Shown: in pieces, positions 50,815 through 60,273 of the stretch | Numbering within the stretch: position 1 is the first letter of the stretch | Layout of the letters: each line of letters begins with the position of its first letter | Assembly (NCBI RefSeq): GCF_020510585.1 | Contig: NZ_CP075190.1 | Span: 2,726,001 to 2,790,000, forward strand | Origin: Ferribacterium limneticum | Lineage (GTDB): Bacteria > Pseudomonadota > Gammaproteobacteria > Burkholderiales > Rhodocyclaceae | Length of the DNA: 64,000 bases | Direction of reading: 5' to 3' | Made by a program: the position numbers and the translations under genes | Notes under the pieces: model-generated | Database searches by the model: none | What the model was told of the DNA's origin: nothing | Seen by the model: the letters and a program-made list of their open reading frames with translations, nothing else

Positions 50815-53800
50815 TGGGCTCTTCCTTCTTCTCTGCGGCCGCCTGGGCCTCTTTGACTTTCTCGTCGATGGCGGCTTCGGGCAGCACCATTTCCGACAGT
50901 TCGACATATTCCTGATGACGCAGGCGGGCATCCTTGCCGGCTTGCGCCATGAAGTACACCGAAGCATCCGGCTTCAGTCGTTCGAGGATGGTAAAACGCG
51001 CCTCGTTACCGGCGAAATCGCTGAACGGGATGCTCGGTGCGGCGCTGTCGACTGACAGCGGATTCTTGCCCTGGCTGCGCAGGCGCGGGTCGTAGCGGAG
51101 CAACGGCCAGTGCCCGGATTTCACGGCCAGATCCTGCTGGCGATGGTTGTTCGACAGATCGACACCATGGGCGATACACGGGCTGTAGGCGATGATGATC
51201 GAAACTCCGGGATAACTCTCGGCATCGAGGAAAGCCTTCAGCGTATGGACATCCTTGGCGCCGTAGGCGACCTGGGCGACATAGACGTTCTCGTAATCCA
51301 TGGCAATGCGCGCCAGATCCTTCTTGCGGTTTGGCTGGCCACCGGCGGCGAACTTGGCAACCGCGCCGCGCGGCGTGGCCTTGGAATTCTGGCCGCCGGT
51401 GTTGGAATAGACCTCAGTATCGAGCACCAGAATATTGACGTCCTCGCCGGAGGACAACACGTGGTCGAGGCCGCCGAAACCGATGTCGTAGGCCCAGCCA
51501 TCGCCGCCGATGATCCACACGCTGCGCCGGATCAGGTATTCGGCGACGGCGGCAAGCTGATCGGCGGCGGGTGAGCCAATCGCCGACAGTTTTGCCTGCA
51601 GTTGAGACACCCGTTGACGCTGGTCATGTATGCCGGCTTCGCTGGTCTGATCGGCGTTCAACAAGGCCTGAACCTGGGCATCGCCGATTTCCAGCGCCAT
51701 GGCGCGCAATTGCACGCGCGCCGTTTCGGCCAACTGGTTGGTGGCCAGACGCATGCCGAGGCCGAACTCGGCGTTGTCCTCGAACAGCGAATTGCTCCAG
51801 GCCGGGCCGCGGCCGTGGGCGTCGGTGGTGTATGGCGTGGTCGGCAGGTTGCCGCCGTAGATCGATGAACAGCCGGTGGCGTTGGCGACCAGCATGCGAT
51901 CGCCGAAGAGCTGCGTGGCCAGTCGGATGTACGGCGTTTCGCCGCAACCGACGCAGGCGCCGGAAAACTCGAACATCGGCTGCAGCAGCATCGAACCGGG
52001 AATCGTGTTGCGCTTGGCAACGGTGCGGTCGTAATCCGGCAGTTTGAGGAAGAAGTCCCAGTTTTCAGCTTCCGGCGCCCGCAGCGGGGCCTGATCGGCC
52101 ATGTTTAGCGCCTTGCGCGAAACGTTCGACTTGTCGCGAATCGGGCAAACCTCGACGCACAGCGTGCAGCCGGTGCAATCCTCAGGCGCCACCTGATAGC
52201 TCATCTTCCAGCCGGCCGGGTAATCCTTGCTGCGGATGGCCATGGTCTTGAACGTCGCCGGCGCCTCGGCAGTCAGCTCAGGCGGGTAAGCCTTGGCGCG
52301 GATGGCCGAATGCGGGCAGACAAAAACGCATTTGCCGCACTGGGTGCACAAGTCGGTTTCGAGGACCGGGATTTGCAGCGCCAGATTGCGCTTTTCGTAC
52401 TTGGCCGTACCGGTCGGGAAAGTGCCGTCGACAGGGAAGACCGACACCGGCAGGCTGTCGCCCTTGCCGGCAATCATCGGCAGCGTCAGCTTGCGGACGA
52501 ATTCCGAGGCTTGCTGAACAGTGCGTTGAGGGATGCAAAGTTCGGAAGCGGCGAATTCAGCCGGCACCGGTACTTCATGCAGGCAGACCAGGGTCTTATC
52601 GATGGCCTTGTAATTCAGCTCGGCGATACGCCGCCCCTTGCGGCCGTAGGTCTTTTCGACGGCATGCTTGATCGCGGCGATGGCCTCGTCCTGCGGCAGG
52701 ATGCCGGAAATGGCGAAGAAGCAGGTCTGCATGACCGTGTTGATGCGCCGGCCCATGTCGGCTTCGAGGGCGACCTGGTAGGCGTCGATGATGTGAAAGC
52801 GGATACGTTTGGCGATCATCTGCTGCTGCATGGCAGCCGGCAGCGTGGCCCACACCTTGTCGGCCGACACCGACGTGTTGAGCAGAAAGACGGCGCCCGG
52901 CGCGGCGTAGGCCAGCAAGTCATGCGTTTCGATGAAAAGCGCTTGGTGGCAGGCGATGAATTTGGCGTCACCCTCGCCGGTCAGGTAGGTGGCGCGGATT
53001 GGCTGCGAGCCAAAACGCAGGTGCGAGACGGTCATTGCGCCCGACTTCTTCGAGTCGTAAACAAAATAGCCCTGGGCGTGCAGGTCGGTTTCGTCGCCGA
53101 TGATCTTGATCGAATTCTTGTTGGCCGAGACGGTGCCGTCCGAACCCAGGCCGTAGAACACGGCGCCGAAGGTTTCGCGCACGGCGTCCGTGCGGAAAGC
53201 CGGATCGGTGGGCAGAGAAAGGTGCGTCACGTCGTCGTTGATGCCGACCGTGAAGCGTTTGTTGCCAATTCCTACGGTCAACCGGAAAAAAACGGCAAAA
53301 ACCATAGCCGGCGTGAATTCCTTCGAGGCCAGCCCGTAGCGCCCGCCGAGCACTTTCGGCATGCGGGCAAAGTGCGGCGACTCGCCGGCGCTATCTTCGG
53401 CCAGCGCGACCAGCACATCCTTGAACAGCGGCTCGCCGTCGGCACCCGGCTCCTTGCAGCGGTCGAGCACGGCGATGGCCTTGGTCGTCACCGGCAAGGC
53501 CGCCAACAGCGCTTCCGGCGCCCACGGCCGGTAGAGGCGGACCTTGAGCAGGCCGACCTTCTCGCCCTGGCGGTTGAGGTGTTCGACGGTTTCCTGCGCC
53601 GTTTCCGCCCCCGAGCCCATCATGACGATGACGCGCTCGGCGTCGGGCGCGCCAACGTAATCGAACAGCCTGTAGTGCCGCCCGGTCAGTTCGCCATACT
53701 GGTCCATGGCCTGCTGGACGACGCCCGGGAAGGCGTCGAACCACGGGTTCTGCGCTTCGCGGGCCTGGAAAAAGACATCGGGATTCTGCGAACTCCCGCG

Positions 53801-54442
53801 CAGGACAGGGTGTTCCGGCGACAGCGAGCGGTGACGCAAGGCGGCGATCAGTTCCTGCGGCAGCATTTTGCGCAGGACGTCGTCGTCAACGCCGGTAATC
53901 TTCGCCACCTCGTGCGAGGTGCGGAAACCATCGAAGAAATGCAGCACTGGCAGGCGGCCGGCCAGCGTCGCGGCCGAAGCGATGGCCGCCATGTCCTGAG
54001 CCTCCTGCACCGAGTTCGACGAGAGCAGCGCGAAGCCGGTGCCGCGCGTCGCCATCACGTCGGAGTGGTCGCCGAAAATCGACAGCGCGTGCGTCGCGAT
54101 GGCCCGAGCGGCGACGTGAAAGACTGTCGGCGTCAGTTCGCCGGCGATCTTGTACATATTGGGGATCATCAGCAGCAGGCCCTGCGACGCAGTGAAGGTT
54201 GTCGCCAGCGAGCCGGCCTGCAAAGCGCCGTGGACAGTGCCGGCGGCACCGCCTTCGGACTGAAGCTCGACAACGCGCGGGACGCAGTCCCAGACATTGG
54301 TTTTGCCTTGGGCGGCCCATTCGTCCGACAGTTCGCCCATGCCGGACGAGGGGGTGATCGGGTAAATCGCGATCACTTCGGAAACGCGGTAAGCCACGTT
54401 GGCGACGGCTTCGTTACCGTCGATGGTCAGCATCTTGTTCAT
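50807..54442 (-). CDS. nifJ: Pyruvate:ferredoxin (flavodoxin) oxidoreductase
   Basis: 1211 residues, full length for the single-chain enzyme. Order: pyrimidine-binding domain (GNEAVANVAYRVSEVIAIYP), domain II/III, and gamma domain. Two [4Fe-4S] ferredoxin motifs follow: CTQCGKCVFVCPHSA and CTGCTLCVEVCPIRD. The TPP domain contains a Cys motif (CVGCGETPY) and GGDGWAYDIGFGGLDHVL. The enzyme converts pyruvate and CoA to acetyl-CoA and CO2, reducing ferredoxin or flavodoxin for nitrogenase or anaerobic metabolism. The gene is followed with an 8-bp overlap by the DHODH-like gene. Confidence 0.95.
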   Translation of the reverse strand: MNKMLTIDGNEAVANVAYRVSEVIAIYPITPSSGMGELSDEWAAQGKTNVWDCVPRVVELQSEGGAAGTVHGALQAGSLATTFTASQGLLLMIPNMYKIAGELTPTVFHVAARAIATHALSIFGDHSDVMATRGTGFALLSSNSVQEAQDMAAIASAATLAGRLPVLHFFDGFRTSHEVAKITGVDDDVLRKMLPQELIAALRHRSLSPEHPVLRGSSQNPDVFFQAREAQNPWFDAFPGVVQQAMDQYGELTGRHYRLFDYVGAPDAERVIVMMGSGAETAQETVEHLNRQGEKVGLLKVRLYRPWAPEALLAALPVTTKAIAVLDRCKEPGADGEPLFKDVLVALAEDSAGESPHFARMPKVLGGRYGLASKEFTPAMVFAVFFRLTVGIGNKRFTVGINDDVTHLSLPTDPAFRTDAVRETFGAVFYGLGSDGTVSANKNSIKIIGDETDLHAQGYFVYDSKKSGAMTVSHLRFGSQPIRATYLTGEGDAKFIACHQALFIETHDLLAYAAPGAVFLLNTSVSADKVWATLPAAMQQQMIAKRIRFHIIDAYQVALEADMGRRINTVMQTCFFAISGILPQDEAIAAIKHAVEKTYGRKGRRIAELNYKAIDKTLVCLHEVPVPAEFAASELCIPQRTVQQASEFVRKLTLPMIAGKGDSLPVSVFPVDGTFPTGTAKYEKRNLALQIPVLETDLCTQCGKCVFVCPHSAIRAKAYPPELTAEAPATFKTMAIRSKDYPAGWKMSYQVAPEDCTGCTLCVEVCPIRDKSNVSRKALNMADQAPLRAPEAENWDFFLKLPDYDRTVAKRNTIPGSMLLQPMFEFSGACVGCGETPYIRLATQLFGDRMLVANATGCSSIYGGNLPTTPYTTDAHGRGPAWSNSLFEDNAEFGLGMRLATNQLAETARVQLRAMALEIGDAQVQALLNADQTSEAGIHDQRQRVSQLQAKLSAIGSPAADQLAAVAEYLIRRSVWIIGGDGWAYDIGFGGLDHVLSSGEDVNILVLDTEVYSNTGGQNSKATPRGAVAKFAAGGQPNRKKDLARIAMDYENVYVAQVAYGAKDVHTLKAFLDAESYPGVSIIIAYSPCIAHGVDLSNNHRQQDLAVKSGHWPLLRYDPRLRSQGKNPLSVDSAAPSIPFSDFAGNEARFTILERLKPDASVYFMAQAGKDARLRHQEYVELSEMVLPEAAIDEKVKEAQAAAEKKEEPNA

Positions 54443-54612
54443 GTTCAGTCCAGCCCTGAAAATGCCCCGCCCCCGGAGAGTAGCTTCCTCTCATTCTATT
54501 TGTTGCGACGCAGCAAGCCCATTCTACGCCGACTTGGCGAGAATATATGCCAGACAAAAACAGCCACCCCGCGCACCGGCCAACCATCGCGCGACACAAG
54601 CGCTGGCCACCA

Positions 54613-56661
54613 TCACCGCAATCTTGCCTGCAGGTAGTCACCTACCGAGGCCATCTGCATCGGCCGCGAGAACAAATAGCCCTGAAACTCGTTGCAGCCG
54701 CAAACCGCCAGCGCATCCTTTTCAGCCTCGGTTTCGACCCCCTCGGCAACGATATGCAGATTCAGAGTCTTGCCCAGGAAGATGATGGCGTGCGGAATCG
54801 CCATCGCCTTGCCGCCACGGTCGCAACCGGAGACAAAGGAGCGGTCTATCTTCAGGGTATCGATCGGCAAACGTTGCAGATAGCTCAGTGAGGAATAGCC
54901 AGTGCCGAAGTCATCGACGGCAATCCGCACGCCCAGCGCCTTGATCGACTTGAGCATGCGGATGGTGTGCTCGACATCGCCCATGATCATGCTCTCGGTG
55001 ATCTCCAGCTCCAGGCATTCCGGCGGCAGGCCGGAAACTGCCAAGGCATCGGCCACCATCGCCGGCAGCCCGGGTTCCGTCAACTGCCGCGCCGACAGAT
55101 TGACCGCGACGCTCAGGGCCAGACCATCGATCAACGGCCAGTTGGCCGCCGCCCGGCAAGCGGCATAGAGCACCTGCTCGCCAATCGCCAGGATCTGGCC
55201 GGTTTCCTCGGCCAGTGGAATGAAACGGTCGGGCGTCACCAGCCCATGCCCGGCACTGTTCCAGCGCACCAGCGCCTCGAAGCCCCTGACCCGCGCCGCG
55301 GCATCGACTTTCGGCTGGTAGACCACGGTCAGTTCGTTGTGCTCGATGGCGCTCTGCAAGCTGCTTTCCAGGACAAAACGATCCTGCGCGACCTGGTTCA
55401 GGTCGCGGGTATAAAAATGGTATTGGCCCTTGCCGCTTTTCTTGGCGTGATACATCGCGACATCGGCAACCCGCAGCAGGCTGTCGAGATCCTGAGCATC
55501 GTCTGGATAGACGCTGACCCCGATGCTGCAATTCATGCGCAGGGCGTGCCCGGCCAGCGTCAAAGGGGCCTGGATGGAGGCCAGCACGCGCTCCAGCAGA
55601 TGCCGGGTGTCCTCGCTCGAAGCCTGCTCGCCCATGATCAGCACGAATTCGTCGCCACCGTAGCGGGCGACGGTATCGATCCCGCGCAAGGCCTGGCGCA
55701 GGCGGCCGGCGATTTCGATCAGCAACTCGTCGCCGGCGGCATGGCCGAGGCTGTCGTTGATCACCTTGAAGTTATCGAGATCGACGAAAGCCAGCACGAC
55801 CTTGCTCATCTGGCGCTGGGCCAACTGCACGGCCTGTTCCAGACGATCCTGCAGCAGATTGCGATTGGGCAGACCGGTCAGCGGATCGTGCGTCGCCTGA
55901 TGTTGCAGCACCGACTGGTAGCGATGGCGTTCGGTAATGTCCTCGACCGTGCCCTCGTAATAGAGCAGCGCGCCATCCGGGGCGCAAACGGCATGGGCGT
56001 TCTCGGAAATCCAGATCCGGCTGCTGTCGTGACAGATCACCTCGGACTCGAAATCGCTGACCCGGCCATCGCGCTGGATCATGCGTTTGAAATCGGCGCG
56101 CCGCCGCTGGTCGACATAAAGCCCGGTGGCGATATCGGCCAGGCTGCTGATCAGCGCCTCCGGCGTCGGGTAACGATAAAGCATCGCCAAGGCCTGGTTA
56201 GCCGCCAGATATCGCCCGTTTTCGGTGCTCTGGAACATGCCGATAACCGAATTCTCGAAAATGCTGCGATAACGTAACTCGGTTTCCGCCAACTGGATCT
56301 GGGCCAGGACGCGGTCGGTGATATCTTCCAGATAACCTTCGATAATCCGCCGCCCGGCCTCGTCGTGCAGGCCGATGCCACGCTCCAGCACCCACTTCTC
56401 CTCGCCGTCCCGGCAAACGATGCGGTACTCGATGCGGTAGCGCGCCCCGGTGTCGAGCGCCGCCAGTATGGTGCCGCGCACGGCAGCCCGATCTTCCGGG
56501 TGGGTCAGGGACGCCAGCGAGTGAGTCGCACTCCCGACCAGATCCTCGGCTGCATAGCCAGTCAGATCGCGGCAGCCGGGACTGACCGACAGCAAATGCC
56601 AGCAACCGTCCACCAGGCAGCGGAAAAGCATGCCGTCCAGGCTGGAAAACAAGGTACTCAT
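54613..56661 (-). CDS. PAS-PAS-GGDEF-EAL c-di-GMP protein
   Basis: 682 residues from the ATG at 56661 (MSTLFSSLDG); the frame is open to 56790 but that overlaps the upstream gene. There are two PAS domains (about 5-120, 130-255), GGDEF (about 260-425) with intact RYGGDEFVLIMGE, and EAL (about 435-680) with FEALVRW, EITESMIM, DDFGTGYSS, KIDRSFV and VAEGVETE. Both activities could be functional. No TM segment. It is the third gene after a chemoreceptor signalling protein and a NIT-like sensor, so the three may form one sensory unit. Confidence 0.9.
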   Translation of the reverse strand: MSTLFSSLDGMLFRCLVDGCWHLLSVSPGCRDLTGYAAEDLVGSATHSLASLTHPEDRAAVRGTILAALDTGARYRIEYRIVCRDGEEKWVLERGIGLHDEAGRRIIEGYLEDITDRVLAQIQLAETELRYRSIFENSVIGMFQSTENGRYLAANQALAMLYRYPTPEALISSLADIATGLYVDQRRRADFKRMIQRDGRVSDFESEVICHDSSRIWISENAHAVCAPDGALLYYEGTVEDITERHRYQSVLQHQATHDPLTGLPNRNLLQDRLEQAVQLAQRQMSKVVLAFVDLDNFKVINDSLGHAAGDELLIEIAGRLRQALRGIDTVARYGGDEFVLIMGEQASSEDTRHLLERVLASIQAPLTLAGHALRMNCSIGVSVYPDDAQDLDSLLRVADVAMYHAKKSGKGQYHFYTRDLNQVAQDRFVLESSLQSAIEHNELTVVYQPKVDAAARVRGFEALVRWNSAGHGLVTPDRFIPLAEETGQILAIGEQVLYAACRAAANWPLIDGLALSVAVNLSARQLTEPGLPAMVADALAVSGLPPECLELEITESMIMGDVEHTIRMLKSIKALGVRIAVDDFGTGYSSLSYLQRLPIDTLKIDRSFVSGCDRGGKAMAIPHAIIFLGKTLNLHIVAEGVETEAEKDALAVCGCNEFQGYLFSRPMQMASVGDYLQARLR

Positions 56662-56755
56662 GGCCGGCAGACTCCGGGCGCCGCCCCCCCCAACACCACA
56701 GGCCGGCCCGAAGCCGAAACCCATGCGCTGGACCGGCCTGGTCAAAAAGCCGAAC

Positions 56756-57655
56756 CTAGACACGCTGCAATCGAGTTGATGCTCTAACATCAGCCTTCCC
56801 GGTTCCTGCCTGCATCAATTCGCCGCCGCACTCGCCTATCCAGGCGAACACACTGTCCACGGCGGCGGTAGCGATAGCGAAATACTCCTCGGCAGCCACG
56901 CTGATGCCGGAACTCAGCAGCATCTGTGTGCGGATCACCCGCGCCATCTGTTGCACCGCGATCGCCGCCTTCTCCGCCTTTGGCCCCCGCCCGCCCACCT
57001 CATTCGCCTGGTTGAGCAGTGTCTCGGCGCGCGCCACCAGGAACATCAGGCGGACCCGCGCCACCGCAGAGCAACCACGCCGGGCAGCAACACTCATTCC
57101 CAGGGCTCGGGCCTGACCAAGGCACTCGGTGAGGGCTGGCAAACGGCTGGCATAGTTGCGAACCAGGCCGCGGGCGGAACGATCCCCCAGCAGCAACTCG
57201 ACCCGGGATTCGCCCAAAGCGGCCAGCCACTGCAGCAGTTGATCGATGAGAAAACTGTGCTGGGCGATGCTTTGCTCGACGGAAAGCCCGGCCAGCTTTT
57301 CCCGCAACTGGCCCCAGTTGTACTGGAACAGAGAAAGATCGTTCAGCGTCAGGCAGGGATGCGCCCGGGCGCTTTCCGCTCTGGCCACCTCCCGCAATGA
57401 AGGAATCAGCCCTTCGATCTCGCGCCCCTTGCCATCGAGCCGCGCCCTGAAACCTTGGTCGCCGGAAAGCAAGGCGGAACTCATGCCGCGGTGCTGCTGA
57501 AAATGCCCGACCAGGGCGAGCAGCGAACGGCAGGCGGCCAAGGTGTTGTCCAGCGACTTTTCGGCATCGACCCAGCGGCGACGGCGATAGAGCATTGTCG
57601 ACACCGCCAGGATGAGGATGGCCAGCGCCAGCATCGTGTAAATGATCCAGTTCAT
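56756..57655 (-). CDS. Membrane protein with NIT-like sensor helices, chemoreceptor partner
   Basis: 299 residues from the ATG at 57655 (GAGG eight bases upstream, 7 bp after the MCP stop). A single N-terminal TM (about 3-23) is followed by a helical domain containing LVGHFQQHRGMSSALLSGD, the same QQHRG-S-LL hallmark as the NIT region of the chemoreceptor at 40.4 kb. Another helical half ends IRTQMLLSSGISVAAEEYF. There is no HAMP or signalling domain, so it cannot signal alone. The adjacent MCP lacks a sensor; the two probably act together. Confidence 0.65.
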   Translation of the reverse strand: MNWIIYTMLALAILILAVSTMLYRRRRWVDAEKSLDNTLAACRSLLALVGHFQQHRGMSSALLSGDQGFRARLDGKGREIEGLIPSLREVARAESARAHPCLTLNDLSLFQYNWGQLREKLAGLSVEQSIAQHSFLIDQLLQWLAALGESRVELLLGDRSARGLVRNYASRLPALTECLGQARALGMSVAARRGCSAVARVRLMFLVARAETLLNQANEVGGRGPKAEKAAIAVQQMARVIRTQMLLSSGISVAAEEYFAIATAAVDSVFAWIGECGGELMQAGTGKADVRASTRLQRV

Positions 57656-57662
57656 GACAACC

Positions 57663-58856
57663 TCACTCATATTGGTATTTTTTCAGGGCCCCAGTCAGCT
57701 GAACGGACAAATCGTTCAGGTAACGGGACAGTTCGCTGTTCTCGCGGACCAGATGCTCGTTGGCATCAGCCAACTGGGCGACCTGCTCGATATCGCGGGC
57801 GATGTTCTGACCGGCCTCGCTCTGCTCCTGGCTGGCGGCAGCAATATCGCGGATCAGCGCCAGCGTCTGGCGGGCGTTGTCTTCGACCCGGCGAAGGTCG
57901 GCGACCGCGTCGCCGGCGTCGCTCAGGCTCTTGGCAGCCTGGCTGCTCGTCGCCGCCATGGCATCGATCATGCCACCGACCTCATTCCGCACTCCTTCGA
58001 TGCGCTCGCCAATATCGCGAGTGGCATTGCTGGTCCGCTCGGCCAGCTTGCGCACCTCGTCGGCAACCACGGCAAAACCACGCCCCTGTTCGCCGGCCCG
58101 GGCGGCCTCGATGGCGGCATTTAGCGCCAGCAGGTTGGTCTGCGCAGCAATTTCCGCGATCAGCTCGACAATGACATCGATCTCCCGCGAGCGCTGACCG
58201 AGGCGACTGGCGCTCTCCGAAGTCTGCTGTACGGTCGCGGCGAGATTTTCCAGGCTGGAGGCCAGGCCACTGACCCGTTCGGCTCCCGCCATCGCCATCT
58301 GCCCGGAAGCCTCGGCTACTGAGGCAGCCCCCTGGGCGCTTTCGCTGGTCATGCCGAGGCTGACGGTCAATTGCTCCAGCGTCGCCGAGGAAGACAGGGT
58401 GATGTCGCGCTGCCGGCGGACACCGTCGTCGCCGCCAGTGGCATTGACACTGCTCTCGCCAGCGACACTGGAAATTTCCTGCGACATCCGGGCAAAGGTC
58501 AGGAACAGACCGGACAACGAACGGGCCATGCCGTTCAGGCGTTCAGCCAGCGGTGCCAAGGCACCGCAATGCCGGGCATCGAGGCGGCTGACCAGACGCC
58601 CGGCCGCCAGTTCTAGAGCAAAACCGTCGATCAGGGCCAGTGCCGCTTCCAGTCCATACTGCAGCCTGAAGGCGACCAGCAGCGAAACGCCGAGCATGGC
58701 CACGGCAGCACTGGCCCAAAGTTCGACCTGATTTGTCAGCACCAGACCGGCCAGGGCCGCACCGCCGCCTACCGCCAGCAGCCAGGCCCCAAACAAACGC
58801 AGCCGCAAGGAATTCATGCAGGAGCGCAAGGCAGATACCGATTCGTTGCTTGTCAT
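57663..58856 (-). CDS. Methyl-accepting chemotaxis protein without a periplasmic sensor
   Basis: 397 residues. Two closely spaced TM helices (about 20-40 and 46-66) leave almost no periplasmic loop. A HAMP-like linker and the MCP signalling domain follow. The hairpin tip reads [21 protein letters not shown] with [16 protein letters not shown]. No ligand domain is present. The next gene, 7 bp downstream, encodes a membrane-anchored NIT-like helical domain, suggesting a split receptor. Confidence 0.88.
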   Translation of the reverse strand: MTSNESVSALRSCMNSLRLRLFGAWLLAVGGGAALAGLVLTNQVELWASAAVAMLGVSLLVAFRLQYGLEAALALIDGFALELAAGRLVSRLDARHCGALAPLAERLNGMARSLSGLFLTFARMSQEISSVAGESSVNATGGDDGVRRQRDITLSSSATLEQLTVSLGMTSESAQGAASVAEASGQMAMAGAERVSGLASSLENLAATVQQTSESASRLGQRSREIDVIVELIAEIAAQTNLLALNAAIEAARAGEQGRGFAVVADEVRKLAERTSNATRDIGERIEGVRNEVGGMIDAMAATSSQAAKSLSDAGDAVADLRRVEDNARQTLALIRDIAAASQEQSEAGQNIARDIEQVAQLADANEHLVRENSELSRYLNDLSVQLTGALKKYQYE

Positions 58857-59149
58857 ATCAGTCGGGCACAGAGTTATTGGATTGTTAGGACAAAAGCAAG
58901 TCTCTTGCCATCCAATGCACCGAAATGATTATCCATTTGTAATCAATAAACTAAACTAAAAATTAGCGTTGATTAATACGCAAAAGTATCAAATGATAGT
59001 TATACGTCATCGCACCTTCGGCATATTGCACCAATAAAGTGCCATGACTTCCCGACTGCTTAGTCGACAACGCACTCAATAAGTGCAGCCAAATCCTGCC
59101 TTGCCCAGCAGCTATAATTGCGCTTTTGCCACGCAACGAGACGAACATC

Positions 59150-60254
59150 ATGGAAGCCGAACACATCAACAGCATCTCCAACAAGCTCGACGATCTGGCG
59201 CAGCGCGCCGCCGAGCTGCGGAGGTATCTTTGACTACGATCAGAAACGCGAGCGCCTGACCCTCCTCACCCAGGAGATGGAAGACCCGAAGATCTGGGAC
59301 GACGCCAAGCGAGCCCAGGAACTCGGGCGCGAGAAGAAATCGCTGGAAAACATCGTGCTGGTGCTGGAAGAAGTCCAGTCCGGCCTCGACGACGGCCGCG
59401 AATTGTTCGACATGGGCAAGGAAGATGGCGACGAAGAAACCCTGCTGTCCGTCGAGGCCGACAACGCCGCCCTCGAAGCCAAGGTCGCCGCCCTCGAATT
59501 CCGCCGCATGTTCAACAACCCGATGGACCCCAGCCCCTGCTTCCTGGAAATCCAGGCTGGCGCCGGCGGTACCGAAGCCCAGGACTGGGCCTCGATGCTG
59601 TTGCGCATGTATTTGAAATATGGCGAGAAAAAAGGGTTCACCGTCGAAGTCATGGAAGAATCCGAAGGTGAAGTCGCCGGCATCAAGGGCGCCACCGTCA
59701 AGTTCACGGGCGATTACGCCTACGGCACGCTGCGCACCGAAACCGGCATCCACCGGCTGGTCCGCAAGTCGCCGTTCGACTCGGCCGCCCGCCGCCACAC
59801 GTCGTTTACCAGCGTCTTCGTTTTCCCGGAAGTTGATGATTCGATCGAGATCAACATCAACCCGTCCGACGTGCGTACCGACACCTACCGCGCCTCCGGC
59901 GCCGGCGGCCAGCACATCAACAAGACCGACTCCGCCGTCCGTTTGACCCACGTCCCGACCGGCATCGTCGTCCAGTGCCAGAATGACCGTTCGCAGCACC
60001 GCAACCGCGACGAAGCCTGGCAAATGCTGCGCGCCCGCATCTACGAGCACGAGTTGCGCAAGCAGCAGGCCGAGCAGCAGAAGCTGGAAGATGCCAAGTC
60101 CGACATCGGCTGGGGCCACCAGATCCGCTCCTACGTGCTCGACCAGAGCCGGATCAAGGATCTGCGCACCAACCACGAAACCGGCAACACCCAGGGTGTA
60201 CTCGACGGCGACCTCGATCCGTTCATCGAGGCCAGCCTGAAACAGGGCGTTTAG
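59150..60254 (+). CDS. prfB: Peptide chain release factor 2, with programmed +1 frameshift
   Basis: The ATG at 59150 begins [16 protein letters not shown] and reaches an in-frame TGA at 59231. A +1 shift at CTT-TGA joins the frame that continues [13 protein letters not shown] to the stop at 60254, giving about 367 residues. The stop-recognition tripeptide is SPF (VRKSPFDSA) and the catalytic GGQ is in [14 protein letters not shown]2 recognises UGA and UAA. Low RF2 favours the shift, giving autoregulation. The frame starting at 59118 is not the real N-terminus. Confidence 0.96.
59221..59233 (+). promoter_or_regulatory. prfB programmed frameshift site
   Basis: Shine-Dalgarno-like GGAGG just upstream of TAT CTT TGA C. 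The slippery CTT (59228-59230) and in-frame TGA (59231-59233) match the classical prfB signal, in which an internal anti-SD pairing promotes the +1 slip. Confidence 0.95.
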
Positions 60255-60273
60255 TCAGGTCGGTGAGTCAGCC

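Noticed and set aside
49804-50967. 51-residue N-terminal extension of the DHODH-like protein
   Set aside because: It lies inside nifJ and is basic, shadow-like sequence; MPDLSTTYLG matches the expected family start.
52310-54637. 775-codon plus-strand open frame
   Set aside because: It is antisense to nifJ, which has full cofactor motifs; long antisense frames are expected in GC-rich DNA.
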